This document shows positions 49,078 through 58,147 of a stretch of DNA of 64,000 nucleotides, in pieces. The stretch covers positions 1-64,000 of the forward strand of contig JAJUHC010000002.1 in NCBI GenBank assembly GCA_029268065.1, read 5' to 3'. The notes beneath the pieces are model-generated. The model saw nothing but the letters and a program-made list of their open reading frames with translations. It ran no database searches and had not been told where the DNA came from. A program made the translations under genes and the position numbers. The first letter of the stretch is position 1. Each line of letters starts with the position of its first letter. Source of the stretch: Clostridiales bacterium. Lineage in GTDB: Bacteria > Bacillota > Clostridia > Oscillospirales > Oscillospiraceae.

Positions 49078-51108
49078 TCAGTTGACCAGCCTGTTTTCGC
49101 CCGTCGTTTTTTCTCTGTCGGCCTTTTTGTCGAAATAGTATTGAAGCACCTCTTTCGCAATGCTCGCAATGGCGTTTCCCGAGCCGCCCTTTTCGATTAC
49201 GACGGCCACCGCTATCTCCGGATTTTCATAGGGCGCATAGCAGATAAATATGGCGTTGTTCTGCAGATCCTCGCCAAGCTGGGCCGTTCCCGTCTTGGCG
49301 GCGACCTTGATTCCGAAATCCTTGAAAACGGCGGCCGGAGTGCCCTGCGTGGTCACAAGAAGCATGCCCTGGTGGACTGCGTCGAAGGCCTGCTGGCTCG
49401 CGTTTACCGTGCTCAGGATTTCCCTGTCCTCAGTGAGGTAGGTCGAGGAAAAGTCGTATTTTATGACGGACTTCAAAAAATGGGTTTTGTACCTTATTCC
49501 GTTATTCGCGATGGTCGCGGTATAGCTCGCTATCTGCAGCGGCGTGAAAAGATTGAAGGACTGCCCGATTGACGCCTGCAAGGTATCGCCCCCGTACCAT
49601 TCCTCTCCGACTGACTTCTCCTTATACTCGGGTGTCGCCAGGGTCCCGAGCTCCTCATAAAGCTCTACGCCCGTTTCCTTGCCGAGTCCGAACTGAGAAG
49701 CGTAAGACGCGATCTTGTCTATGCCGAGCTTGTCGCCTATCGTAAAGAAAAAGAAGTTGCAGGAATCGCGGACGGCCTCGGCCACGTTCTCCCAACCGTG
49801 GGTATCGGGGTATATCCAGCAGTTAGGCTGATAATCCTTGTATTTTGTATATTTGCCTCCGTCGTATATCCTTGTGCTGGGCGTGATTACCCCCTCCTGG
49901 AGCGCCGCGACTCCGGTCACGATCTTAAAGGTGGAGCCGGGAGAGTAGGTGCCCTGAAGCGCACGGTTAAAGAGCGGCAGGGCGGGGTCCTTGACCAGGC
50001 TGCTGTACTGCTCGTAAAACTTGGAGATATCGTAGGTGGGATTTGACGCGCAGGCAAGAATGTCGCCCGTGCTTACCTCAACCGCCACTACGGCTCCGCC
50101 GGGTATTTTCTCCTCCTTTTCCCCGCGCGCCGAGTTGAGCGCCGCGATATGCTTGGCAAGGATATTTTCCGCTGCTCCCTGGAGTCCTATATCCAGGGTG
50201 AGCACGACATTCTTTCCCGGCTCGGGCTTTTTGTTGTATATAACGTTTGTTACCGCCCCCGAAGAGTTGACGGTAGAGGTTTTTGTGCCGTTCGTGCCCC
50301 TGAGATAGGACTCAAACTCCGCTTCTATCCCGTCCTTCCCTATGACGTCGTCCATCATATAGCCCTGTTTTGAATATTTTGCGTATTCCTCTTTATCCAT
50401 CTGACCGACCGTTCCGAGCAGGTGCGCGGCGTATGGAGTATGATATTCCCTGACGGAGGAGCTGTCTATCTGAACCCCGACAAGGTTTTGCTCGAGTATG
50501 ACGGATATTAGATCAATCTTCACATCCTTGGCTATTATATATTCTGACATGGGAAATATCAGCCTCAGCTCCAGCTCGTACCTGAGCCCCGCGATTATCC
50601 TGGCTTCGGCCTTGCTGTAAGTGTTTGCTATCTTGTAGTGCTTAACAAGATAAGCCATAAAGTCCTCCGCCGACGGCGTCTGCTTGAATTCAAAGTACTC
50701 GAGATAGTTTTGAAACTGGGTTTTCTGGATGTCCGTCTGAGCCTCGATATAGGAAAACGGAGCGTCCGAGGATATGGGCAGCGTATCGGAAAACGTGATG
50801 CCGTAGTCCTGGCAGACCTTTTTCAGCTTGAGCAGAGTGGCGTTCGGATTTTCCGAGTTTGTCAGTATCGAGTGGTTGATGGTAAGGTTGTATATGGTTC
50901 TGTTGGATATGAGCACGTTGCCGTAACGGTCAAAAACCTCGCCTCTCGAAGCCTTTACCGTATTCGTCGTCACTATTGAGTTGAGGGATTCATAATAATA
51001 GTCCGCGCCCTTGATTATCTGCAGATTGTACAGGGTGGCGGTATAAAGGGTCAAAACCGCTGCGAGGAACACAGCGATTACGGATATTCGCGCTGATCTG
51101 ATCTTCAT
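49078..51108 (-). CDS. mrdA: Penicillin-binding protein 2 (elongation transpeptidase)
   Basis: 676 residues. One N-terminal membrane helix (ISVIAVFLAAVLTLYTATLYNLQII) is followed by the PBP dimerisation domain with RGEVFDRYGNVLISN. The transpeptidase domain has the nucleophile motif STFK (TYSPGSTFKIVTG), SCN (RDSCNFFF) and KTG (AAKTGTAQLG). It crosslinks peptidoglycan in the elongasome. Directly after mreC-mreD in one operon. AAGGAG precedes the ATG. Confidence 0.94.
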   Translation of the reverse strand: MKIRSARISVIAVFLAAVLTLYTATLYNLQIIKGADYYYESLNSIVTTNTVKASRGEVFDRYGNVLISNRTIYNLTINHSILTNSENPNATLLKLKKVCQDYGITFSDTLPISSDAPFSYIEAQTDIQKTQFQNYLEYFEFKQTPSAEDFMAYLVKHYKIANTYSKAEARIIAGLRYELELRLIFPMSEYIIAKDVKIDLISVILEQNLVGVQIDSSSVREYHTPYAAHLLGTVGQMDKEEYAKYSKQGYMMDDVIGKDGIEAEFESYLRGTNGTKTSTVNSSGAVTNVIYNKKPEPGKNVVLTLDIGLQGAAENILAKHIAALNSARGEKEEKIPGGAVVAVEVSTGDILACASNPTYDISKFYEQYSSLVKDPALPLFNRALQGTYSPGSTFKIVTGVAALQEGVITPSTRIYDGGKYTKYKDYQPNCWIYPDTHGWENVAEAVRDSCNFFFFTIGDKLGIDKIASYASQFGLGKETGVELYEELGTLATPEYKEKSVGEEWYGGDTLQASIGQSFNLFTPLQIASYTATIANNGIRYKTHFLKSVIKYDFSSTYLTEDREILSTVNASQQAFDAVHQGMLLVTTQGTPAAVFKDFGIKVAAKTGTAQLGEDLQNNAIFICYAPYENPEIAVAVVIEKGGSGNAIASIAKEVLQYYFDKKADREKTTGENRLVN

Positions 51109-51142
51109 AATGGCTCCTTAGATGGGTATGTGGTCTTGCCCG

Positions 51143-51634
51143 CTATCGCTTTCCGCTTGAAACAAGCCACGAGGGCCAGTAAAGCAATAACGCAAAAATC
51201 AGCGAGTAAAGGCTTTGGTACAACGCCGCCTCCGCCACTGCCGAAAAGCTTGCATTTTTGAACATAATAAAGGAGAACATCTGAAAAACCGATATTGTGA
51301 GAAGTCCCCCGAGCGAGCAGAGCAGATAGGATGGCAGTCCCGGTATAAGGTAGTATTCTGTTATCAGTCCGGAAAGCATCCCTATAACCGGCAGCAGAAA
51401 GGTGAAAAGCGGAACCGAATCAAAGGCCACGTCGCACAAAATGCCGCTAAACAGCCCGAATACGCCGCCCTTCACGCCCCCTCCGAAGAATCCGACGCCT
51501 ATCGCGGCGACCGGGATGATAAGCGGCTTCACTCCCCGTATCACGACACGCGGGAACACAAACGCCTGGGATATGTAAAGAACCAAAAGGAAGAGGGCGA
51601 GCCGAAGGATTCTCTTATAGAAAAGCTTGTCCAT
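51143..51634 (-). CDS. mreD: Rod shape-determining protein MreD
   Basis: 163 residues with about five membrane helices, including the conserved GVFGLFSGILCDVAFDSVPLFTFLLPVIGML region. It lies 4 nt after mreC and 34 nt before PBP2. Integral-membrane partner of MreC in the elongasome. Confidence 0.88.
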   Translation of the reverse strand: MDKLFYKRILRLALFLLVLYISQAFVFPRVVIRGVKPLIIPVAAIGVGFFGGGVKGGVFGLFSGILCDVAFDSVPLFTFLLPVIGMLSGLITEYYLIPGLPSYLLCSLGGLLTISVFQMFSFIMFKNASFSAVAEAALYQSLYSLIFALLLYWPSWLVSSGKR

Positions 51635-51638
51635 TGTT

Positions 51639-52484
51639 TCAGTCCTCTACGTTAAAGGCTTTTATTACGAAAACCTGAGAAAGCTCGTTGAGCGCCGCCG
51701 CAGGCTTTATTATCGCGTAGCGGGAAGCGCCGGAGGGGTCGATGCCGGCGTCCACCACCTTGCCTATCATCAGCCCCTTCGGAACGGTTTTGCCCTTGCC
51801 GGAGGTGGTAATAACATCTCCGTTCGCGGTGGCCGCCCCCTCGGGGATATACGAAAGCTTGAGATTGCCGCTTCTCATGGCTTCAAAGTCTCCGCCGGCG
51901 ACCGCCGGTATGCCCGTGCGGTGTATCATCGCGCCAATATTCATGCTGGGGTCTATTATGGTCCTGGCCTTCGCGGTGTATTCCCCGATTTCAATAATCT
52001 GGCCGACCAGATAGCCGTTTTCGGTTATTATGCATTCGTTGAGCTCAAGTCCGGAGCTTTTTCCCTTGCTTATCGTAAAAGTGGAGGTCCAGTTGGAGGC
52101 TCCCCAGGAGATCACCGTCGCCGTCTCGAGCTGGAAATCGGAGTGCTTCTGCTTGAGCGTAAGAAGCTCGCGAAGGCGCTTGTTTTCCTCCTCAGCGCTC
52201 AAATTGTTGCGCATCTGACGCTCAAGATCGGCGATCTTTGACTTCAGGCTCTCGTTCTCCGTCTTCAGCTGGTCGTATCTGAACATATAGCCGTACACGC
52301 TCTCGAAGTAGTCCGCAAGCACGGCCACCCCTCGGCCTATCGGATTCATGAGGGCGTTTACGGCGGCGGAAGCTATTCCCCTGCCTCCGCTGAGCGAGTG
52401 GGCCGTAAGCCCTGTTACAAGCGTTGCCGCCAGGGCTACCGCAATTATCAGCAATCCCTTTTTTCTTAAAAAGTCTTTCAACAC
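51639..52484 (-). CDS. mreC: Rod shape-determining protein MreC
   Basis: 281 residues. N-terminal membrane helix (GLLIIAVALAATLVTGLTAH), a coiled coil (RYDQLKTENESLKSKIADLERQM), then two beta-barrel domains typical of MreC with ATVISWGASNWTSTFTISKGKSSGLELN and VITTSGKGKTVPKGLMIGKV. GTG start. It is preceded directly by maf with no mreB in between, unlike the common maf-mreB-mreC order. Confidence 0.92.
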   Translation of the reverse strand: MLKDFLRKKGLLIIAVALAATLVTGLTAHSLSGGRGIASAAVNALMNPIGRGVAVLADYFESVYGYMFRYDQLKTENESLKSKIADLERQMRNNLSAEEENKRLRELLTLKQKHSDFQLETATVISWGASNWTSTFTISKGKSSGLELNECIITENGYLVGQIIEIGEYTAKARTIIDPSMNIGAMIHRTGIPAVAGGDFEAMRSGNLKLSYIPEGAATANGDVITTSGKGKTVPKGLMIGKVVDAGIDPSGASRYAIIKPAAALNELSQVFVIKAFNVED

Positions 52485-52499
52485 AAAAACCCCAGCAAA

Positions 52500-53105
52500 T
52501 CAATTCTTGAGTACATCTATTCCGAAATCTCTCAGCATAAGGCCCAGCCTGAACACCGGCAGCCCCATCACGTTGAAAAAATCGCCTTTTATTTCTTTGA
52601 TAAACAGAGCTCCCAGCCCCTGCGCCCCGTAGGCGCCCGCCTTATCCATCGGCTCTCCCGTTGCGATATAGTCAGAAATCTCGCCGTCGCTTATATCCCG
52701 AAAGCTAACCTCGGTGGATTCCGCTTCGGCAAGCAGGCGGGAACCGCAGGCTATCGACACCCCGGTATAAACCGTATGGCTGCGTCCGGAGAGGCTCCGG
52801 AGCATCTCCTTTGCGTCTTCCTCGCTTTCCGGCTTGCCGATGATGCGTCCCATAAGACATACTATCGTATCGGCGGCGATAATCAGGGCCTTCCCCTCGA
52901 CCCTTGACGCCGCATCGGCGGCTTTCCGCCGGGAAAGCTCGCACACGGCTTCCGCAGGGCTTAGTCCGGGGGAAACTATTTCAGGCGCTTCTGAGGGAAT
53001 TATCAGAAAATCACGAAACCCCAGCATTTCCATAAGCTCGCGCCTTCTGGGAGATTTCGACGCAAGCACTATTTTCAAATCCTTATCCCCGTTTTGCATT
53101 TGCAT
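52500..53105 (-). CDS. maf: Maf family nucleotide pyrophosphatase
   Basis: 201 residues. Maf signature LASKSPRRRELMEMLG near the N-terminus, ADTIV (IIAADTIVCLMGRIIGKP), SLSGRSHTVYTGV and GEPMDKAGAYGAQGLGALFIKEIKGDFFNVMGLP. It hydrolyses dTTP, UTP and modified nucleotides to monophosphates. It starts 1-2 nt after the stop of the U32 gene, with GGGGGG upstream; part of the cell-shape operon. Confidence 0.92.
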   Translation of the reverse strand: MQMQNGDKDLKIVLASKSPRRRELMEMLGFRDFLIIPSEAPEIVSPGLSPAEAVCELSRRKAADAASRVEGKALIIAADTIVCLMGRIIGKPESEEDAKEMLRSLSGRSHTVYTGVSIACGSRLLAEAESTEVSFRDISDGEISDYIATGEPMDKAGAYGAQGLGALFIKEIKGDFFNVMGLPVFRLGLMLRDFGIDVLKN

Positions 53106-53106
53106 T

Positions 53107-55197
53107 TCAGTCTACCCCCCGGTAATAAAGCCCCGACGTTCCGCCCTGCGGATCAAAGGTATCCAGGCCAAGATAACGCGCAGTCACCATCTGGCACTCC
53201 CTCGCGTTTTCGGTGGTAAAGCTGAGGCGCTCCGCCCAAAGACCTATGGACAAGTAATCCTGCTCCCTTCCTGAGAGGAAAAGCTTTTTTGTATTCAAAA
53301 TCACGTTCCGGCAGCCGAAGGCTTTTACGACGGGGAACATGAGTCCGCGCCTGTCGCGCAGCTGCGGGGAGTTGTCGCAGGAGCAGGAGCCGCTTGCGGC
53401 TTTTACCACGCAGTTTTCCGTAATCATCAGCGGCAGACGTCCGTACGTTATTATCTCCGTGTCGATACATTTTGCGATATCCTGAATTTGCCTGAAGCGC
53501 AGCTCGAAAGACAGGGCGGCGGATATCAGACCCATTTCCTGAGCCGTCCTCAGCGCTTCGGAATTGAAAATATTCAGTCCGGTATCTCCGTGAAGCATGA
53601 AGCCCATGGAGGCGGCAAGCTCTATATGACCAAGATTGCCCACAAGCACGTCGCTTATTCCCGACGACTGCGCTTTTTCAAGCATTCCCCTGATCTGGCC
53701 TCTTTCATCATCGTGAAATACCGGCGGAAGCGCCGCCGCTACCTTCGTCACGCCGTTCCTCACAAAAGGCGCGACCCTTCCGAAATTGTGAACCAGCTCC
53801 TCAAGGGGAACGTAAAGAATAGCGGGCTTGTACGCCGCAAGCTCCGGAGTAAGCTGTTTCGCGGACATTACAGAAATATTCAGCTTCGGCGGGCTGCTTA
53901 TGTTCTCGCATTCGGGGCTGAACTTATAGCCGCAGTAGCGCCGCAGCTTTATCTCGGAACGCTTCTCCGAGAGCCTCGCGAGGAGAAGCCTGCGCTGCTC
54001 GTTAATAACCGACAATGGAAGGTAAAGCCCCTCTTCAACAATGCACTGGACGCTCTCCGCGCGGTAGGGCGTGCCTCCGGTCTTTGAAAGCTGCTCCGCA
54101 AGCGCCTCCTCCGTCAGGGGGTGCGAGATGGAGTCCTGAGGAACGGGCCCCGTTACGGAAATCCTGTTTCCGGACAGGTCCTCAACGCCGAGGCACATCT
54201 GGCGATCCCGCCGCAGCACCGCGTAAAAGCGGACGGGTATGCTCGCGCTTTCGCCGCCCGAGTAGGCTCTTTTTACCTCCGCGAATACCGCAGGCTCCTT
54301 TTTTCCGGCTTCTTCCCTTATCCCGAACATTTCGGGGCCCTTGCTGTTCATGAAATATGCGTCCGTAAAGCCCTGCCGCGAAAACGCCGCCTCAAGGTCG
54401 GAAAGCTCCCGTTTGGTCGGGTTTTTGCCGTCCCGCAGCGCCCGCGAGTAAATCCCCGTCGCTATTGCCACATATTCCGGCCGCCTCATGCGCCCTTCTA
54501 TCTTGAGGCATGAAACGCCGCACTTTTCAAGATCCTTCAAGTGCTCCACAAGGCAGAGATCCTTCAGGCTCAGCGGATATTCGTTCGTTTTCATGCCCAT
54601 ACCGTAATTCAGGCGGCAGGGCTGGGCGCAGAGGCCGCGGTTTCCGCTCCTCCGCCCTATTACCGAGCTCATGTAGCACTGACCGGAATAGCTCATGCAA
54701 AGCGCGCCGTGACAAAACACCTCAATCTCAATCGGGGAATTTCGGCATATATAGGCTATCTCTTCCCTCGAGAGCTCGCGCGCAAGAACGACGCGGGAAG
54801 CGCCGAGCTCAGCCGCTTTTTTCACCCCGTCGAGACTATGGATGCTCATCTGCGTGCTCGCGTGTATGGGAATGTCGGGCAGTGCTTCCCTTATCGCGCG
54901 CATAATTCCGAGATCCTGGACGATTATCGCGTCCGCCCCGGACGAGCAGGCGCGCTCGGCAAGATCAAGAGCCGTCGGAAGCTCCCTGTCGGACAAAAGC
55001 GTGTTCAGTGTAGTATATACCTTCACGCCGCGCGCGCGGCAATAACTCACAATGTCAGTGAATTCATCCTCTGTGAAATTTTTCGCGTTCCGGCGGGCAT
55101 TGAAGCTGCCGAAGCCCATATAAACTGCGTTGGCGCCGTTTTTCACGGCAGCCACCACGCTCTCCGCCGAGCCGGCGGGGGCCAAAAGTTCAAGCAT
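53107..55197 (-). CDS. U32 family peptidase with DUF3656 domain
   Basis: 696 residues. ATG at 55197 with GAGGA 7 nt upstream; an in-frame TTG directly before is the alternative. ELLAPAGSAESVVAAVKNGANAVYMG opens the TIM-like U32 domain, and EVFCHGALCMSYSGQCYMSSVIGRRSGNRGLCAQPCR is the U32 signature with its cysteine set. The middle and C-terminal parts match the DUF3656 extension and a second cysteine group. Homologs with such cysteines are linked to RNA hydroxylation (RlhA/TrhP) rather than proteolysis, so the peptidase name may mislead. Confidence 0.9.
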   Translation of the reverse strand: MLELLAPAGSAESVVAAVKNGANAVYMGFGSFNARRNAKNFTEDEFTDIVSYCRARGVKVYTTLNTLLSDRELPTALDLAERACSSGADAIIVQDLGIMRAIREALPDIPIHASTQMSIHSLDGVKKAAELGASRVVLARELSREEIAYICRNSPIEIEVFCHGALCMSYSGQCYMSSVIGRRSGNRGLCAQPCRLNYGMGMKTNEYPLSLKDLCLVEHLKDLEKCGVSCLKIEGRMRRPEYVAIATGIYSRALRDGKNPTKRELSDLEAAFSRQGFTDAYFMNSKGPEMFGIREEAGKKEPAVFAEVKRAYSGGESASIPVRFYAVLRRDRQMCLGVEDLSGNRISVTGPVPQDSISHPLTEEALAEQLSKTGGTPYRAESVQCIVEEGLYLPLSVINEQRRLLLARLSEKRSEIKLRRYCGYKFSPECENISSPPKLNISVMSAKQLTPELAAYKPAILYVPLEELVHNFGRVAPFVRNGVTKVAAALPPVFHDDERGQIRGMLEKAQSSGISDVLVGNLGHIELAASMGFMLHGDTGLNIFNSEALRTAQEMGLISAALSFELRFRQIQDIAKCIDTEIITYGRLPLMITENCVVKAASGSCSCDNSPQLRDRRGLMFPVVKAFGCRNVILNTKKLFLSGREQDYLSIGLWAERLSFTTENARECQMVTARYLGLDTFDPQGGTSGLYYRGVD

Positions 55198-55225
55198 CAA
55201 CGATTCCTCTTTCGTACGCAGGCGT

Positions 55226-55543
55226 CTATCTGAGCATCTGCCGAAGTCTCTTTATCTCGCGCTTGAGCTCCGTGACCTCGGCCCTGGCCTTTCTGGCGTC
55301 CTCAAGACAGCTCTGTATCTCGTTTAAGGCGTTCGTGGCGGCCAGCCTGGATTTATAAAGTTCGTCGCATATTATAAGCGCCGACATCACCGCGGCGTCA
55401 GTTTCAGAAACCAGGAAGGTTTGCTTCTGCTCTTGGATCTTTTCGGTGACATAATCCGCTATCACGCGAAGATAGTCTTCACTTTCCTCGGTGACCAGGA
55501 CATATCTGCGGCCGTCAATGGTAACGGATACGCGGTCCTGCAT
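55226..55543 (-). CDS. zapA: Cell division protein ZapA
   Basis: 105 residues. N-terminal VSVTIDGRRYVLVTEESEDYLRVIADYVTEKI is the ZapA globular head; the C-terminus is a long coiled coil ending LKREIKRLRQMLR. It stabilises FtsZ filaments. GGAGGGG precedes the ATG. First gene of the minus-strand zapA-U32-maf-mreC-mreD-mrdA-minD run. Confidence 0.88.
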   Translation of the reverse strand: MQDRVSVTIDGRRYVLVTEESEDYLRVIADYVTEKIQEQKQTFLVSETDAAVMSALIICDELYKSRLAATNALNEIQSCLEDARKARAEVTELKREIKRLRQMLR

Positions 55544-55658
55544 CGCAACCCCTCCTTCATATCTATCTGTGCTGCAGGCCGAGCCTCGCCTTGGACTTAT
55601 ATAATATCATATACCAGGCGTATTTTAAACATAATTTTTGCGTTAATTCCGATTATCG

Positions 55659-55687
55659 TTGCCTGTCTTCCGCTTTTTTGCTATAAT
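55659..55687 (+). promoter_or_regulatory. Promoter of the dnaD-dnaI-like operon
   Basis: TTGCCT (55659-55664), 17-nt spacer, perfect TATAAT (55682-55687), about 37 nt before the gene start. Confidence 0.7.
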
Positions 55688-55723
55688 GTTTTCGCTCTAA
55701 TTCTTTGAAGGGAGGTGCCGCGC

Positions 55724-56638
55724 TTGAGCGACAGCATCCGGGAAAAATCGCTTTGCCTCAGCTCGTCTGCGGCGGACGCCCTGATAGGCGCCGGAGACGG
55801 GAGCGCGGCGCTCCTGTATCTTTTTATATTGCGAAGCGGCGGCGTCTTTGACTCTGAAGCGGCGGCGGCCGCTCTTTCGCTGCCGCGCGACGCCGTCGAG
55901 TCCGCTTTCCTGAAGCTGACCAGGCTCGGCCTGCTGGGAAAGGCGGCGGCGCTTGCGAGAGAGGACGCTCCGCCCGATTACAGCGCCGAGGACATACGGA
56001 TGCGCCTTGACGAATCCTCCGAATTCAGAGGCCTGGTGCAGGAGACGCAGCGGCGGCTCGGAAGGATACTCTCCGGCGGAGACCTGACCATACTGTTCGG
56101 CATATTCGACTACCTTGGTCTCCCGGCCGAGGTGATACTGACACTCATTACATACTGTATCGAGGAAAACAGGCGGCGCTACGGCGAGGGCAGGATGCCG
56201 ACCATGCGCTACATCGAAAAAGAGGCTTACGTCTGGGCAAGACGAAGCATCTTCACTCAGGAAAAGGCCGAGGAGTACCTGCGCCGCAGAATTGAGGCGA
56301 AAAAGAGAACCGAGGAGCTCAAAAGAGTCCTTGGGATTAGAAACCGCGAGCTTTCGCCCACCGAGGAAAAGTATATTGCGGCATGGATAGACATGGGCTT
56401 TGAAAGGGACGCCATTGAGCTTGCTTACGACAAGACCGTCGTCAAAACCGGTGAGCTCAGCTGGGCTTACATGAACTCTATAATAAAAAACTGGCACTCA
56501 AAGGGACTTCACACCGTCTCCGAAATAAACGAGGGCGACGGCCGGCGCGAAGCCAAAAAAAGCGCGGCCGGCAAAGCCGAAGCGCCGACCCCTGAGGAAT
56601 TCGAACGGATGCGGCGCTATTTGGACAAAATGATCTGA
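55724..56638 (+). CDS. DnaD domain protein
   Basis: 304 residues from a TTG at 55724, 9 nt after GGGAGG; a GTG at 55715 directly abuts the site. The N-terminal part resembles the DnaD winged helix. Two DnaD-like C-terminal repeats follow: GRILSGGDLTILFGIFDYLGLPAEVILTLITYCIEE and LSPTEEKYIAAWIDMGFERDAIELAYDKTV, the latter with the YxxxIxxW-type end (WAYMNSIIKNWHSKG). It acts in replication initiation and restart with the next gene, the helicase loader. Confidence 0.88.
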   Translation: MSDSIREKSLCLSSSAADALIGAGDGSAALLYLFILRSGGVFDSEAAAAALSLPRDAVESAFLKLTRLGLLGKAAALAREDAPPDYSAEDIRMRLDESSEFRGLVQETQRRLGRILSGGDLTILFGIFDYLGLPAEVILTLITYCIEENRRRYGEGRMPTMRYIEKEAYVWARRSIFTQEKAEEYLRRRIEAKKRTEELKRVLGIRNRELSPTEEKYIAAWIDMGFERDAIELAYDKTVVKTGELSWAYMNSIIKNWHSKGLHTVSEINEGDGRREAKKSAAGKAEAPTPEEFERMRRYLDKMI

Positions 56639-56657
56639 GCGGGGAGGAATGACTGGT

Positions 56658-57653
56658 ATGTCTTTGGACGGCAAGCTGCTCAGGCAGGCAATCGAACGGC
56701 TTAACGAGGAAAAACTGGCTCGCGCGGCAAAAGCGGCGAAGCTGAAGGCCGTGGTTTACGAAAAGTATCCGCGGGTGCGCGAAATAGACGCGGAGCTGCG
56801 CGCGATAATGCTGGACGCTATCGGAACCGCCGTATCAGGCAGCCGAGACGTGGAGGCGGAAATCGATCTCGCACGAAAAAGAAGCCTTGAGCTTCAGGCA
56901 GAGCGTGTCGAAATTCTTGCGGAGGCGGGTTACCGCGAGGCGGACATAGACGACGATCCGATTTGCATAAAGTGCGGCGACAGCGGATTTTTGGGGACCA
57001 AGCCCTGCGGCTGTCTTATGGATATTTACAGGGACGAGCAGAGAAAGGAGCTCTCCGCCTGCCTTAAGCTCGGGCAGGAGACCTTCAACACCTTCTGCCT
57101 TGAGTACTACGACAACGTAAGGGATCAGACCGGAGTCTCCCCCCGCGAAGCCATGTCCCTGATATTTGAAAAATGCAGGAAGTATGCGAGAGAGTTCCGA
57201 AAGGATTCCCCGAACCTTTTCCTCAGCGGGGGCACGGGCCTCGGAAAGACCTTTCTTTCGACCAGCATCGCGAAGGTCGTTTCCGAGAAGGGCTTTTCCG
57301 TTGTATACGACACGGCGGTCAATATCTTCGCGGCCTTTGAGGAAGAAAAGTTCGGCAGAGGCTCTGACGCCGCCGAAACGCGCGACAAGGTCTACCGCCT
57401 CCTGAACTGCGATCTGCTGATAGTCGACGATCTCGGGACGGAGATGCTCACAAGCATGGTATCGAGCGCGCTCTATACGCTTGTGAACACAAGGCTTACA
57501 AACGGGAAAAAAACTATCATCAATTCCAACCTCTCCTGGGACGAGCTTGATAAGCGCTACACCCCGCAGGTGGCATCGAGGCTAAAGGGCGAATATGTGG
57601 TTTTAAATTTCTGCGGAAGGGATATTCGGCTAAAAAAGCGCGAGCTTATATGA
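56658..57653 (+). CDS. DnaC/DnaI-like helicase loader ATPase
   Basis: 331 residues from the ATG at 56658, 10 nt after GGGAGG. A helical N-terminus is followed by a zinc knuckle CIKCGDSGFLGTKPCGC, then the AAA+ domain with Walker A LSGGTGLGKTFLS, Walker B LLIVDDLGTE and the arginine-containing VASRLKGEY. It loads the replicative helicase. Paired with dnaD as in many Clostridia. Confidence 0.9.
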   Translation: MSLDGKLLRQAIERLNEEKLARAAKAAKLKAVVYEKYPRVREIDAELRAIMLDAIGTAVSGSRDVEAEIDLARKRSLELQAERVEILAEAGYREADIDDDPICIKCGDSGFLGTKPCGCLMDIYRDEQRKELSACLKLGQETFNTFCLEYYDNVRDQTGVSPREAMSLIFEKCRKYAREFRKDSPNLFLSGGTGLGKTFLSTSIAKVVSEKGFSVVYDTAVNIFAAFEEEKFGRGSDAAETRDKVYRLLNCDLLIVDDLGTEMLTSMVSSALYTLVNTRLTNGKKTIINSNLSWDELDKRYTPQVASRLKGEYVVLNFCGRDIRLKKRELI

Positions 57654-57670
57654 TTACATCGCATCACAAA

Positions 57671-57710
57671 AGCGAGGCAGGCGCTTCGGCGCCTGCCTCT
57701 ATATTTCAAA
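57671..57710 (+). terminator. Hairpin terminator after the helicase loader
   Basis: Perfect stem GAGGCAGGCGC (57674-57684) / GCGCCTGCCTC (57689-57699) with a stable TTCG loop, followed by a short ATATTT. Confidence 0.65.
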
Positions 57711-57776
57711 CTCCTCAATTTTAAGGCCGATTTGCGGCTGAAAACGCGCGCAACGCGCGCCGCCAACCGACAAAGC

Positions 57777-58013
57777 TTAAATGATGCTCAAAACAATCGT
57801 CAGTATGATGAATGCAGCCGCGACCCATTTCGTCATACGCGCAAGACGCGCGTCAGCGGATCTCGATTTGTTCTTGGACAGAAAAGTATCGACGCCGCCG
57901 GCTATGGCGCCGGAAAGCCCGGCCTTTTTGCCTGACTGGAGCAAAACCACAAGGATTATGGCGATTCCGCAGATAAGCTGAACTATGGTAATGGCAAGAC
58001 GCAAAGCAAACAT
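57777..58013 (-). CDS. secG: Preprotein translocase subunit SecG
   Basis: 78 residues with two membrane helices: AITIVQLICGIAIILVVLLQSGKKAGLSGAI, which carries the conserved LLQ-GK-GLSG stretch, and the C-terminal WVAAAFIILTIVLSII. AAAGGA directly abuts the ATG at 58013, so an in-frame TTG at 58004 (9-nt spacing) may be the real start. Part of the SecYEG channel. Confidence 0.9.
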   Translation of the reverse strand: MFALRLAITIVQLICGIAIILVVLLQSGKKAGLSGAIAGGVDTFLSKNKSRSADARLARMTKWVAAAFIILTIVLSII

Positions 58014-58147
58014 TCCTTTCGAAAACCGACGCAAGGCCGGCGTTTGTGAAGCAAAGGCATAATTAATGAGTTGTCTTTTCGTACGAAGCATGATACCATA
58101 TACATCAAACATTTTCAATAGTTTTTTGAAATTAAGGTGAAAAACGC

